Shown one piece after another: positions 16,323 through 24,875 of a stretch of 64,000 bases of DNA. The notes beneath the pieces are model-generated. The model made no database searches. It worked only from the letters and a program-made list of their open reading frames with translations, and was not told the DNA's origin. How positions within the stretch are numbered: position 1 is the first letter of the stretch; every line of letters starts with the position of its first letter. Position numbers and translations under genes: made by a program. The stretch is from Devosia nitrariae (GTDB taxonomy: Bacteria; Pseudomonadota; Alphaproteobacteria; Rhizobiales; Devosiaceae): contig NZ_BSNS01000002.1 of NCBI RefSeq assembly GCF_030160115.1, positions 1-64,000 of the forward strand. The letters are read 5' to 3'.

Positions 16323-16370
16323 TGCAAGTTTTCATGCACGAATCACAAACCCATGAAAAGAAACGTGCAA
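16323..16370. promoter_or_regulatory. Candidate RpiR operator before the binding-protein gene
   Basis: The 8-bp inverted repeat TTTTCATG (16329-16336) / CATGAAAA (16352-16359) is separated by 15 bp and overlaps TGCA motifs (TGCAAG at 16323, GTGCAA at 16365). It lies 40-90 bp before the transporter start. The composition resembles the cluster at 15364-15409. Confidence 0.45.
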
Positions 16371-16411
16371 GGGGCGCATGGGGCGCTCCAGTCGAAGAGG
16401 AGGAAGAACCT

Positions 16412-17539
16412 ATGACCATCCGCAGATATTTCGTCGCCGCGCTTCTGGCCGGCATCGCCCTGCCGGCGTTCGCCCAGCAGGACGCGGCGCTCGACGCCAT
16501 GACGGCAGAAGAACTGTTGCCCCGCGCCAGGCAAGAAGGGACGGTGACCGTCTACGCCTTCACCAGCCGCATCGCGCGGGTGGAGACGGCCTTCGAGGAG
16601 GCGTATCCCGGCATCGACATGATCGCCTATGACATGTCCTCTACCGAGCAGATCACCCGCATCAAGGCCGAGGCCTCGGCCGGCATCGCCAATGTGGATG
16701 TGGTTTATATCTCGGACGCGCCGGTGGTTTATACCGAGCTGCTCGGCCCCGGCCTCGTCCTGCCCTATGTGCCGCCGCGCGTGGTGCCGCTGCTCGACGA
16801 CAGCGAGAAGTTTCCGCTCCTCGCACAGCGCCTTTCGACCAAAGTGCTGATGTATAACGAGGAAGCTCATCCCAACGGCTCGCCCGTCACCAATCTCTGG
16901 CAGTTGACCACGCCCGACTGGACCGGGCGCGTCATCATGGTCGATCCGCTGCAGCGCGGCGACTATCTCGACCTCATGACCGAGTTCGTACTGCAGGCCG
17001 ACGCCATGGCCGCCGCCCACGAAGCACAGTTCGGCGAGCCCGTAACGCTGGACGAGGGCATCGCCAATGCCGGCGAGCAGTTCATCGTCGACCTTTTCGC
17101 CAACGACCTGATCCTGGTCTCGTCCACCGACGACGTGAACGCGGCCATCGGCGTCGTCGGCCAGGACAACCCGCCCATCGGCTTCACTTCCTATTCGGAC
17201 CGTCGCGACAACGAGGACGAGGGCTGGGCGCTGCAGGTGGCCAATACCGTCGAGCCGTCCAACGGCATCATCTTCCCGGCGGTGCTTGCCGTTGCGGCCA
17301 ATGCTCCGCATCCGGCGGCGGCGCGGCTCGCCATCGACTTCCTGATGGGCGATGACAGCGACACCGGTGGCCCGGGCTTTGCCCCCTTCTACGTTGCGGG
17401 TGACTACGCCACCCGCAGCGACGTCGTCAGCCATCCCGATGCGGTGCCGCTCGACGAGTTCATCGCCTGGCCGATCGATCCGGCAGCGACTGCTCAGATC
17501 CGGCAGGAAGTCGGCGACCTCGTGCTGTCGCTGCAATAA
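16412..17539 (+). CDS. ABC transporter periplasmic substrate-binding protein (Fe3+/phosphonate-type)
   Basis: A 375-residue exported protein with a Sec signal (MTIRRYFVAALLAGIALPAFA, cleavage near residue 21). The body has the type 2 periplasmic-binding fold seen in FbpA/AfuA/PhnS-like proteins (VTVYAFTSRIARVETAFEEA near 47, DVVYISDAPVVY near 98). The start ATG at 16412 follows GAGGAGG with 7 nt spacing; the longer frame upstream is not secreted-like. Next come the permease and ATPase genes. With an RpiR regulator and a phosphatase in the set, an organophosphate or sugar-phosphate ligand is plausible, but iron cannot be excluded from sequence alone. Confidence 0.87.
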   Translation: MTIRRYFVAALLAGIALPAFAQQDAALDAMTAEELLPRARQEGTVTVYAFTSRIARVETAFEEAYPGIDMIAYDMSSTEQITRIKAEASAGIANVDVVYISDAPVVYTELLGPGLVLPYVPPRVVPLLDDSEKFPLLAQRLSTKVLMYNEEAHPNGSPVTNLWQLTTPDWTGRVIMVDPLQRGDYLDLMTEFVLQADAMAAAHEAQFGEPVTLDEGIANAGEQFIVDLFANDLILVSSTDDVNAAIGVVGQDNPPIGFTSYSDRRDNEDEGWALQVANTVEPSNGIIFPAVLAVAANAPHPAAARLAIDFLMGDDSDTGGPGFAPFYVAGDYATRSDVVSHPDAVPLDEFIAWPIDPAATAQIRQEVGDLVLSLQ

Positions 17540-17551
17540 ACGTACTCTCCA

Positions 17552-17573
17552 GGTCCCCGGTGCGCCGGGGACC
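17552..17573. repeat. Hairpin between binding-protein and permease genes
   Basis: A perfect 9-bp stem GGTCCCCGG / CCGGGGACC with TGCG loop sits 12 nt after the binding-protein stop. In ABC operons such hairpins commonly protect the 5' transcript from 3' exonucleases, raising binding-protein output relative to membrane subunits. That role is inferred here. Confidence 0.6.
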
Positions 17574-17589
17574 GCTTCCGGAGCCGATC

Positions 17590-19326
17590 ATGACCACCAC
17601 TACCCTCGCGCGCGGGCTGCGTCTCGACGGCGTCACCGTGCTCAAGCTCAGTGTGCTCGCCCTCGTCGGCGTACTGATCGCGGCGCCGCTCCTGCGCATC
17701 GTGCTCGACACGCTCGCGCCCGATGCCATCATTGCCTGGAGCGAGGTGACCACCGGCCGCCTCTCGCGTAACCTGCTCTGGCTACCCCTCATCAATACCC
17801 TGATCCTCGGCGTCGTCGTTGCTTGCGGCTGCGTGCTGATCGGCGGCTTCCTCGCCTGGCTGGTGGTGATGACCGACGTGCCCTGGCGCCGCACCATCGG
17901 GCTGATGGCGACCCTGCCCTTCATGATCCCGAGCTTTGCGACGGCCCTGGCCTGGGGATCGCTCTTTCGCAATTCGCGCGTCGGCGGGCAATCCGGCTTC
18001 CTCGAAGGCCTCGGATTGGCCATCCCCGACTGGCTCTCCTGGGGCATGGTGCCGACGCTGATCGTGCTGATCGCGCATTATTACTCATTGGCCTTCACCG
18101 TCATCGCGGCGGCCCTCGCGACCGTCAACTCGGATCTCGTGGAAGCCGCCGAGATCGCCGGGGCCAAGCGTAGCCGTATCCTCTTCGGTATTGTTTTGCC
18201 GGTGGCCCTGCCTGCCGTGGTCGCGGGCGCATCGCTGACATTTGCCGGTGCCGTTTCCAATTTCGCTGCGCCCGCGCTTCTGGGCCTGCCGGTGCGCATG
18301 CAGACGATGGCGACGCGCCTCTTCGGCCTCATTGAAGTCGGCCAGACGGCGCGCGGCTATGTCATCGCCATTCTCCTCATCGTCATCTCGGCCCTGTTCC
18401 TGTGGGCCGGCAACGCCGTCGTCTCCGGCCGCCGGTCCTACGCCACGATCACCGGCAAGGGTGGCCGCGCCAAGCGCTTCCAACTCGGCGCCGCTCGCGG
18501 ACCCCTGTTTGTCGTTGCGGCCCTCATCTGCCTGCTGACGACCGTGGTGCCGGTCGTCATCCTCATCGCCTCTTCCCTGGCCCCGTCGTCCTCGGCACTC
18601 CTTTCCAACTGGACGCTGCACTATTGGATCGGCGCGTCCGACCCCTCTATCGCCCAGGGCCAGCCCGGCATCTTTTCCAACCCGTTCATCCTCTCGGGGA
18701 CCAGCATGACGCTGGCGCTCGGAGCAACGGTTGCCATCACCACGACGGTTGCCGGGCTGCTCGTGGCGTTCGTCCTCGCCCGCTATGGGCGCGGGCCGCT
18801 GGCCGGCGCCATCAACCAGTTGAGCTTCCTGCCGCTGCTGGTGCCCGGCATAGCCTTCGGCGCCGCCTATATCGCCCTCTTCGGTGCGCCCATCGGCCCC
18901 TTCCCGGCGCTTTACGGCACCTTCCCGCTGCTGGTGCTGGCGGGCACGGCCTATCTCATGCCCTTCGCGGTGCAGACCGGCCGCGCCGTCATCCAGCAGG
19001 TGTCGGGGGACCTCGATGAAAGCGCCCGCATGACCGGCGCGAGTTTCCCGCGGCGCCTCGCCGCCATCACCGTGCCGCTGGCTAGCCGGGGCCTCGCGGC
19101 CGGCGCCCTCATCGTCTTCGTCAAGATCATGCGTGACCTCTCGCTGGTGGTGCTGCTCTTTACCCCGACGACGCCGCTGCTGTCGGTGCTGGCCTATCGC
19201 TATGCCTCGGAAGGCTTCGGGCAGTTCGCCAACGCCATCACCGTCGTCATCCTCGTCATCTCCATCGTTGCGACCCTGCTGGCCAATCGTCTGCAGACCA
19301 AGTCGCAACCCTGGCTCAAATCCTGA
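17590..19326 (+). CDS. ABC transporter permease with two fused membrane domains (FbpB-type)
   Basis: A 578-residue protein made of two BPD-type permease halves (about 1-275 and 300-575), with roughly 12 membrane helices. The EAA loops are near AAEIAGAKRSRILFGIVLP in the first half and SARMTGASFPRRLAAITVP in the second. A single fused permease is typical of the Fe3+-type and related importers. ATG at 17590 lies after the hairpin; no longer start is supported. It transports the ligand of the preceding binding protein, energised by the ATPase that starts 8 nt downstream. Confidence 0.9.
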   Translation: MTTTTLARGLRLDGVTVLKLSVLALVGVLIAAPLLRIVLDTLAPDAIIAWSEVTTGRLSRNLLWLPLINTLILGVVVACGCVLIGGFLAWLVVMTDVPWRRTIGLMATLPFMIPSFATALAWGSLFRNSRVGGQSGFLEGLGLAIPDWLSWGMVPTLIVLIAHYYSLAFTVIAAALATVNSDLVEAAEIAGAKRSRILFGIVLPVALPAVVAGASLTFAGAVSNFAAPALLGLPVRMQTMATRLFGLIEVGQTARGYVIAILLIVISALFLWAGNAVVSGRRSYATITGKGGRAKRFQLGAARGPLFVVAALICLLTTVVPVVILIASSLAPSSSALLSNWTLHYWIGASDPSIAQGQPGIFSNPFILSGTSMTLALGATVAITTTVAGLLVAFVLARYGRGPLAGAINQLSFLPLLVPGIAFGAAYIALFGAPIGPFPALYGTFPLLVLAGTAYLMPFAVQTGRAVIQQVSGDLDESARMTGASFPRRLAAITVPLASRGLAAGALIVFVKIMRDLSLVVLLFTPTTPLLSVLAYRYASEGFGQFANAITVVILVISIVATLLANRLQTKSQPWLKS

Positions 19327-19334
19327 GAACCGTC

Positions 19335-20369
19335 ATGATCCGCCTCGAAAACCTCGGCAAATCCTTCGGCAAATTCGATGCCGTCAGGGAGGTCAGCCTC
19401 GAAGTGCCCAAAGGCGCCTTCCTCGTGCTGGTCGGCCCTTCCGGCTGCGGCAAATCCACCATGCTGCGCATGCTCGCCGGGCTCGAAACGCCAACCTCCG
19501 GCAGGATCGTCTTTGGCAAAGACACGGTATCGGACGGCGAGAAGGGCTGGACCATCGATCCCGCCCGCCGCAATGTCGGGCTGGTGTTCCAGTCCTATGC
19601 GCTCTGGCCGCACATGACCGTGGCCGGCAATGTGGACTGGCCGCTGAAGGTTGCCGGTCTCGGCAAACCCGAGCGTCGGCAGCGCACCGACGAGGTGTTG
19701 CGCCTGCTCGCGATCGACGGCCTTGCGGGCCGCTATCCCAACGAGATTTCCGGTGGCCAGCAACAGCGCGTCGCCATCGCCCGCATGATCGCGCCGCGTC
19801 CCGGCATCCTCCTCTTCGACGAGCCGCTATCCAATCTCGATGCCAAGCTGCGCGTCGAGATGCGCACCGAACTATTGCGGGTGCACCGTGCCACCGGCGC
19901 GACGTCCGTCTATGTGACCCACGACCAGGTGGAGGCCATGACGATGGCCAGCCATGTGGCGGTGCTCAATGGCGGTCGCGTAGAGCAGTTCGACCCGCCA
20001 GCCGGGCTGGTCGCCGACCCGCATACGGCCTTCGTTGCCACCTTTGTCGGCACGCCTCCGGCCAATCTGGTGCCGGTGTCGGCTCTGCCCCCGATGCTGG
20101 CGCAAGACCTGCCGGCCGACGCCAGCGCCATGTATCGTCCCGAGGATCTCAGCGTCTCGACAGGAGCCGGCGCCACCAGTCTTGCGTTCGATTTCGCCGA
20201 GGCAAGCCCGGTGGCGGGACGGGTGATGATCACCGGCACGCGCGAGGACAGACGCCTCACCGCCGTCGTGGACGGGGCGCCGGCCTTTGCGGTGGGTGAT
20301 ACCGCCCATTTCGTGCTGCCGCCAAAGCCTGCGGCGATCTTTGCCGCCAACGGGGAGCGCCTGTCGTGA
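19335..20369 (+). CDS. ABC transporter ATP-binding protein
   Basis: A 344-residue ATPase. Walker A is GPSGCGKST near 34-42, the Q-loop is at FQSYALWPHM, the signature is EISGGQQQRVAIARM near 136-150, Walker B is ILLFDEPLSNLDAKL near 158-172, and the H-loop is YVTHDQVEAM. A C-terminal OB-like regulatory domain (about 240-344) follows, as in PotA/FbpC-type ATPases. It couples ATP hydrolysis to the fused permease. It overlaps the phosphatase gene by 4 nt, indicating cotranscription. Confidence 0.93.
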   Translation: MIRLENLGKSFGKFDAVREVSLEVPKGAFLVLVGPSGCGKSTMLRMLAGLETPTSGRIVFGKDTVSDGEKGWTIDPARRNVGLVFQSYALWPHMTVAGNVDWPLKVAGLGKPERRQRTDEVLRLLAIDGLAGRYPNEISGGQQQRVAIARMIAPRPGILLFDEPLSNLDAKLRVEMRTELLRVHRATGATSVYVTHDQVEAMTMASHVAVLNGGRVEQFDPPAGLVADPHTAFVATFVGTPPANLVPVSALPPMLAQDLPADASAMYRPEDLSVSTGAGATSLAFDFAEASPVAGRVMITGTREDRRLTAVVDGAPAFAVGDTAHFVLPPKPAAIFAANGERLS

Positions 20370-20968
20370 AACGTCTGCTTCTCGTTCGTCATGGGGAATC
20401 CGAATGGAATGCGCTGCGCCGCCTGCAAGGACAGGCCGATATCGACCTGTCGCCTGCCGGGGAAGCGCAGGCCGAGGCTCTGGCCGGAACCGTGCGTCGG
20501 CTGGCGCCAGACCGCGTCCTGACCTCGGACCTGCTGCGCGCGCGGCGCACGGCCGCCCTCCTCGGCTATCGAGATGCGGTAGCTGAGAGTGGGCTGCGCG
20601 AAGTCCATGTGGGTGACTGGACCGGCCGCGCCATCGTCGACATCGTTGCCGAGGAGCCGCTGGCCTATCGCGGATGGCGCGCCGGAGAACAGGCGCCGCC
20701 CGGCGGCGAACTCTGGGCCGATTTCGTTGCGCGCACGGCCGGCGTCGTCGCTCCGGCCATGGAAGCGGCCGACCGGCTGCTGGTGGTCTGTCACGGCGGC
20801 GTCATCCGCGCCCTGCTGCAGTCGTTGCTGGGGCTCGAGCCCCGGCGCATCATTCCGGTCGGACCGGGCAGCCTCTCGATCCTCGCCCGCAAATCCGGCG
20901 AAACGGCCTTCCGCCTCGAGCTCTTCAACTACGCCCCCGGCGGCCCTATCCTCGACGCCCCGGATTAG
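20366..20968 (+). CDS. Histidine phosphatase (phosphoglycerate mutase-like)
   Basis: A 200-residue histidine phosphatase: RHGESEWN near residues 8-15 carries the phospho-accepting His, and VCHGGVIRALL near 133-143 carries the second catalytic His. Length and motifs fit monofunctional phosphatases of the branch that includes CobC/GpmB-like enzymes. GTG start at 20366 overlaps the ATPase stop (GTGA). Its place at the end of an importer operon suggests that it dephosphorylates the imported compound or a derivative; substrate unproven. Confidence 0.87.
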   Translation: MKRLLLVRHGESEWNALRRLQGQADIDLSPAGEAQAEALAGTVRRLAPDRVLTSDLLRARRTAALLGYRDAVAESGLREVHVGDWTGRAIVDIVAEEPLAYRGWRAGEQAPPGGELWADFVARTAGVVAPAMEAADRLLVVCHGGVIRALLQSLLGLEPRRIIPVGPGSLSILARKSGETAFRLELFNYAPGGPILDAPD

Positions 20969-20970
20969 AG

Positions 20971-21065
20971 CGTTTTCGGCAAAAGTGGACGCCACCTTTG
21001 CTGAAGACGTGACAATTCAAGGCTTTGGAGCTCCCGTTCCGATTCAATCGGAGCGGGAAGAGCTC
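20971..21065. repeat. Intergenic palindromic repeat between convergent genes
   Basis: It opens with a GTTTTCGGCAAAAGTGG stretch seen in many Hyphomicrobiales intergenic repeats, and ends in a strong hairpin: GAGCTC arms (21028-21033 and 21060-21065) enclosing CCCGTTCCGATT / AATCGGAGCGGG with one mismatch. It lies between convergent genes, so it may also work as a bidirectional transcript end. A related stretch occurs at 14114-14140. Confidence 0.55.
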
Positions 21066-21080
21066 TGGCGTTTCGGGCGC

Positions 21081-21929
21081 TCAGCGCGCCCCGGCCAGAT
21101 ATCGCGCCAGGGCGGCGCTGCGGTCGGTCTGCAAAACCGTGATGCCGGCCGCGATCAGCGTGCCCCACACCGTGCCGGGTTCACTGAGGGCCCGGCTGTC
21201 GGAATAGTCAAGGGAGTGGACGATATCGAGCGTATTGGTCCACAGCCGCACGCCGCGCTCGACAAGGACCGAACGCGCAGCAATCACGTCCTCAAGGTTC
21301 GAAAAATCGATCTCGAGCATGACGGGCTTCAAGTCGTCGATGACGCGCGCTGCGTCCTCGGCAAATCGGCCGGGCCGGGCCGGCATGATCGGCATGAATG
21401 GGATCCTGCCGTACCAGGGCGCCTCGCGGAACACGTCATTGTTCCCGTCGACATCGATCGGGCCCTTGAGAACCACCTGGTCGGCCATGCCGAGCGACAG
21501 GACGGTTTCGGCGACGCGATCGAGGTCGCGCACGAATTTGGTGTCGACATTGACAAGGATCTGCCCGCGCGCCGCTTCCAGCGCCTCGGGCAGGGTCGGC
21601 ACGCCAAGCCCGGTCAACGCCGCCCCGTCTCCGCCGGGCCCGGCGCGCAGGTTGAGGGTGCGGATATCGGCAAAGCTCATTTCAGCGACCGGCCCGGCTC
21701 CGTTCGTTGTCCGGTCGAGCGTCTCGTCGTGGATGACGACAAGGTCGCCGTCGGCGCAGGGTTGCACATCGAACTCGACCATATGGGCACCGGCCGCCCG
21801 TGCCGCCTCGATCGCAGCGATAGAGTTCTCCGGCATTTCGGCCCATTCGCCACGATGGGCAACGATGAGCGGCCCGGCCTGGGCCCGGACCGAAACGCTG
21901 TTGACGGACAATCCTGGGGTTTGAAGCAT
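21081..21929 (-). CDS. Glycerophosphodiester phosphodiesterase family protein
   Basis: A 282-residue GDPD-fold enzyme. Active-site motifs are AHRGEWAEMPENS near 24-36 (His25, Arg26), FDVQPCADGDLVVIHDETLD near 53-72 (Asp54, His67), and a conserved Lys in VLKGPIDVD. It would hydrolyse glycerophosphodiesters to glycerol-3-phosphate and an alcohol. No signal peptide is seen, so it should act on imported substrate. It is the last gene of a minus-strand importer operon, 134 bp behind the binding-protein gene with a hairpin in between. ATG at 21929 is chosen over longer frames that lack similarity. Confidence 0.88.
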   Translation of the reverse strand: MLQTPGLSVNSVSVRAQAGPLIVAHRGEWAEMPENSIAAIEAARAAGAHMVEFDVQPCADGDLVVIHDETLDRTTNGAGPVAEMSFADIRTLNLRAGPGGDGAALTGLGVPTLPEALEAARGQILVNVDTKFVRDLDRVAETVLSLGMADQVVLKGPIDVDGNNDVFREAPWYGRIPFMPIMPARPGRFAEDAARVIDDLKPVMLEIDFSNLEDVIAARSVLVERGVRLWTNTLDIVHSLDYSDSRALSEPGTVWGTLIAAGITVLQTDRSAALARYLAGAR

Positions 21930-22008
21930 GTGTGGTTTCCACTGTGAGGACGCCCCTGCCGCGGGCGTAATTGCGCCGGACGATGAAGGCCATGAGTCGT
22001 ATCGAAGA

Positions 22009-22034
22009 GGGTGGGGAGCGCGAGCCCCCCACCC
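22009..22034. repeat. Hairpin after the second binding-protein gene
   Basis: Stem GGGTGGGG / CCCCACCC around a 10-nt loop, 30-55 nt past the binding-protein stop on the minus strand and before the phosphodiesterase gene. It matches in position the hairpin at 17552-17573 in the neighbouring importer operon. Confidence 0.5.
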
Positions 22035-22063
22035 AGGTTTCCCGGGGAGAGACGGGAAGAGCG

Positions 22064-23164
22064 TTAGTCCTGGACGACGTTCTCTATGAAACCGGGAACG
22101 ACGTCGCGATCCGAGAGCGGCGCGGACCACACCCTGCTGTTGGCGCGCTGATCGTTCGGCACCAGCGCATTGCTGTCGTCGGCGGCGGTGTTGGCCGGAG
22201 CCGAGCCGAAAACGCCGTTGAGAGCCGTCTGCGTTTCCGCCGAGGTCAACCACGCTGCAAAAAGGAGCGCCGCGGCCTTGCGGGGGGCGTTCTTTGGGAT
22301 CGCGATGACGTTGCCGCCACCGTTCATGCCCCATTCGGGAATATAGAACTCGATGTGGTCACCCACCTCGTTCTTGCGGATGAGGCCGAACAGCATGTCT
22401 TCCCATGCCGGTACGATGAGGAACTCGCCCGAGTTGAGGCGGGTCAGGCTATCGGCATTGGAGGCGGTGATGCCGAACTTGTCCTCGCGGGAATTGAACC
22501 AGTCATAGACCGAAACGAGGTCGGGCACCTCGTCGACGACGCTGTCGGGCGTAATGCCGAGGACGTTGCGCGCGACGTTGTGGATGAAGGAAGGACCCGA
22601 GCCGCCATTCTCGTAGTTGAAGCCGAGCTGGTAGGGGTTGGCCTCGATCCAGGCTTCGAGGTCGGCTAGCGTCTGCGGCAGCGTTTCCGGATCGACGCGG
22701 TTGGCGTCATAAGCCATGCCGGTCTGGTTGCCCCAGTATTTCACCCCATAGCCCTGCCAGTTGACGCCCTCGGCCTCGTCTGACAGCCGGTCGGCCTCCG
22801 GCAGCAGAGGAAGGATCGGCCCGAGGAAAACCGCTTCGACGTCGATGCGGTTGCCGGCCTGGCCGCCGAGCGCGATGATGTCGATGTCACCCGTCTCGCG
22901 GCCCGCTTCCGCCAGCACCTTGTTCAGCGCATCGTCGCCTGAGCTGACGTCGGGGATATTGACGATGATGCCGTATTGCTCCTCGAAGGGTTTGACCGCC
23001 TGGCGGAACTCGGGCTGGAAGTACCAGACGTACCAGGTCAGTTCGCCTTCGGCCTTGGCCTCGTCGACGATCTCGTCCCAGCTCATTTCTGTTAGATCGT
23101 AGGCGATGGCCGGCCCGGCCATCAGGGCACAGGCGAGCGTTGTCGTCATCAGTTTGCGCAGCAT
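22064..23164 (-). CDS. ABC transporter periplasmic substrate-binding protein (PotD-like)
   Basis: A 366-residue exported binding protein with a signal peptide (MLRKLMTTTLACALMAGPAIA, cleavage near residue 21). The mature protein has the extracellular solute-binding fold of spermidine/putrescine-type proteins (LTWYVWYFQPEFRQAV, NVARNVLGITPD, WEDMLFGLIRKNEVG). ATG at 23164 has GGAGGAGC 5-10 nt upstream, better than the frame start 24 nt earlier. The following phosphodiesterase suggests a glycerophosphodiester ligand rather than polyamine. Confidence 0.88.
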   Translation of the reverse strand: MLRKLMTTTLACALMAGPAIAYDLTEMSWDEIVDEAKAEGELTWYVWYFQPEFRQAVKPFEEQYGIIVNIPDVSSGDDALNKVLAEAGRETGDIDIIALGGQAGNRIDVEAVFLGPILPLLPEADRLSDEAEGVNWQGYGVKYWGNQTGMAYDANRVDPETLPQTLADLEAWIEANPYQLGFNYENGGSGPSFIHNVARNVLGITPDSVVDEVPDLVSVYDWFNSREDKFGITASNADSLTRLNSGEFLIVPAWEDMLFGLIRKNEVGDHIEFYIPEWGMNGGGNVIAIPKNAPRKAAALLFAAWLTSAETQTALNGVFGSAPANTAADDSNALVPNDQRANSRVWSAPLSDRDVVPGFIENVVQD

Positions 23165-23193
23165 GATTGCTCCTCCGTCGTTGCGCATCAGGG

Positions 23194-24018
23194 TCAGCCC
23201 TTGCCGGAAATTCCTGCCGGATTGGCCGATTGCAGGAGCCGTTCCAGGATCAGCATCAGGATGACGTTGGGAACGACCAGGATCAGGGCGACAACGGCCG
23301 CGTTGGGGCGGATGAAGTTATAGCCGAGATAGGAATAGAGAATTGTCGGGATCGTGGTGAAATCGGGTGACCCGACGACGAACGCGAGCGCGAACTCCTC
23401 GATCGAGAGGATGAAGACGATGAGGAAGGCCGCGAATATCCCGGGCTTGAGGACGGGCAGGTAAGCCACCCGGAACACCGAGATGGGTGATGCACCGAGG
23501 TCGCGCGCGGCGTTGACGACATCCTGGCGCACCAGCGAGAACGAAACCGACAGGATCCGCACAGCGTAGGGCAAGAGCATCACCACATGGCCGACGAGGA
23601 TCGCCGGATAGCGCGCGAAAAAGCCCATCGAGAACAACAGCGAAGCAAAGAAGATCGCCGTCACGAAGCCGGGCATGATCAGCGGAACGAGCACCAGCGT
23701 CTGCCAGACGGCCTTGCCCTTGAACTCGAGGCGGCCGAACGCGTAGGCCGTCGGCATGGCGAGAAGCACCGCCCCGACCCCTGCCATGGGCGCCAAGCTA
23801 TAGGAATTGAACATGGCGATCGGCAGCGAGGTGCTGTCCCACATCAGGGACCAGCGCTCGAACGAGAGCTTGGGCGGCAGGATGTCGGGATAGCTCCAGG
23901 CCTGGCTCGGGTCGACCAGCGACCAGAGCAGAGCCATGCCGAACGGCACCGCCAGCCACACGGTCATGACGGCGATCAGCAGGCCCGAGAGGATTGTGTT
24001 GAAAGGCGATTTCCTCAT
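23194..24018 (-). CDS. ABC transporter permease (PotC-like)
   Basis: A 274-residue inner-membrane permease with six predicted helices. The EAA loop is VNAARDLGASPISVFRVAYL near 165-184. It overlaps the upstream permease by 4 nt and precedes the binding-protein gene by 29 bp. Together with the other permease it forms the heterodimeric channel for the importer. Confidence 0.92.
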   Translation of the reverse strand: MRKSPFNTILSGLLIAVMTVWLAVPFGMALLWSLVDPSQAWSYPDILPPKLSFERWSLMWDSTSLPIAMFNSYSLAPMAGVGAVLLAMPTAYAFGRLEFKGKAVWQTLVLVPLIMPGFVTAIFFASLLFSMGFFARYPAILVGHVVMLLPYAVRILSVSFSLVRQDVVNAARDLGASPISVFRVAYLPVLKPGIFAAFLIVFILSIEEFALAFVVGSPDFTTIPTILYSYLGYNFIRPNAAVVALILVVPNVILMLILERLLQSANPAGISGKG

Positions 24019-24875
24019 GCCAGCCTCCCCAGGGTGCGGGTGATGAGCTGGACGAGGGCCGTCAGTCCGATGGCGCCGAACAGCGAGAGCGCCATCAGCA
24101 TCACCGCCACGACCGCGGCGCCGTTCCAGTCGCCTTCGCTTCCCTGCAGCGAAGCCATGTAGCTGGCCATCGAGTTGACCGAGGGCGGACCGGCCACCGT
24201 CTGGAAGCTGAAGTCGCCCGCCGCTCCGATGAAGATCAGCACCAGCGCAGCCTGCATGGCCTTGGTGGTGAGCGGCAGGATGATCTTGCGAAACCGGGCG
24301 AACTTGCCCGCCCCCAGATCCTGGGCGGCGTTGAGCACGGGATCGGGAATGGCCTGCACCGCCCCCGAAAGTAGGAGGAATGCGAAGGGCATCTGCTTCC
24401 AGACCTGCAGGCCGATTATGGCAAAGCCGTTTGAATCGTTCTGCATGCGGCGCGGCTCAGCCCAGACCCCGGCCCAGACGAGGAACTCGTTGACGAAGCC
24501 GTGGTAGGAAATGACATTGACGAGCAGGAACGCCGCCACCAGCCCCGGCACCAGCAACGGCGCCTTGAGCATGGCCGAGAGGATCAGGGATCCCCTGAAC
24601 GGTTTGCGCAGCCAGAGGGCAATCGGATAGGCGAGCGCGACGGCGATCACCGCCGACGAGGCCGCGATATAGGCCGACCATTGGAAGGCGCGCCAGAAGC
24701 GTTTTGTGGTCAGCACGTCCTGCCAGTGCGCGAGGGACAGCCCGTCGCTGGTGCCGGAAAAATCATAGAGCCCGAACGCCTGTGCGACCGCGCGATAGAG
24801 CACGGCGCCCATGAAGGCGAGCACCAGGCCGACCCCGGGCGCAAGTAGCAGGCCGATGCGGATGGCGTTACGCAT
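24015..24875 (-). CDS. ABC transporter permease (PotB-like)
   Basis: A 286-residue inner-membrane permease with six predicted helices and the EAA loop LNAAQDLGAGKFARFRKIIL near 200-219. The frame is open much further upstream but only inside the ATPase gene; the ATG at 24875 overlaps that gene's stop by 8 nt and starts directly at the first hydrophobic segment. Cotranscribed with the ATPase and the PotC-like partner. Confidence 0.9.
   Translation of the reverse strand: MRNAIRIGLLLAPGVGLVLAFMGAVLYRAVAQAFGLYDFSGTSDGLSLAHWQDVLTTKRFWRAFQWSAYIAASSAVIAVALAYPIALWLRKPFRGSLILSAMLKAPLLVPGLVAAFLLVNVISYHGFVNEFLVWAGVWAEPRRMQNDSNGFAIIGLQVWKQMPFAFLLLSGAVQAIPDPVLNAAQDLGAGKFARFRKIILPLTTKAMQAALVLIFIGAAGDFSFQTVAGPPSVNSMASYMASLQGSEGDWNGAAVVAVMLMALSLFGAIGLTALVQLITRTLGRLA

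Noticed and set aside
16412-19326. Naming the first importer as an iron(III) transporter (fbpABC)
   Set aside because: The fold is shared with phosphonate and sugar-phosphate importers, and the RpiR regulator and phosphatase context argue against a firm iron assignment.
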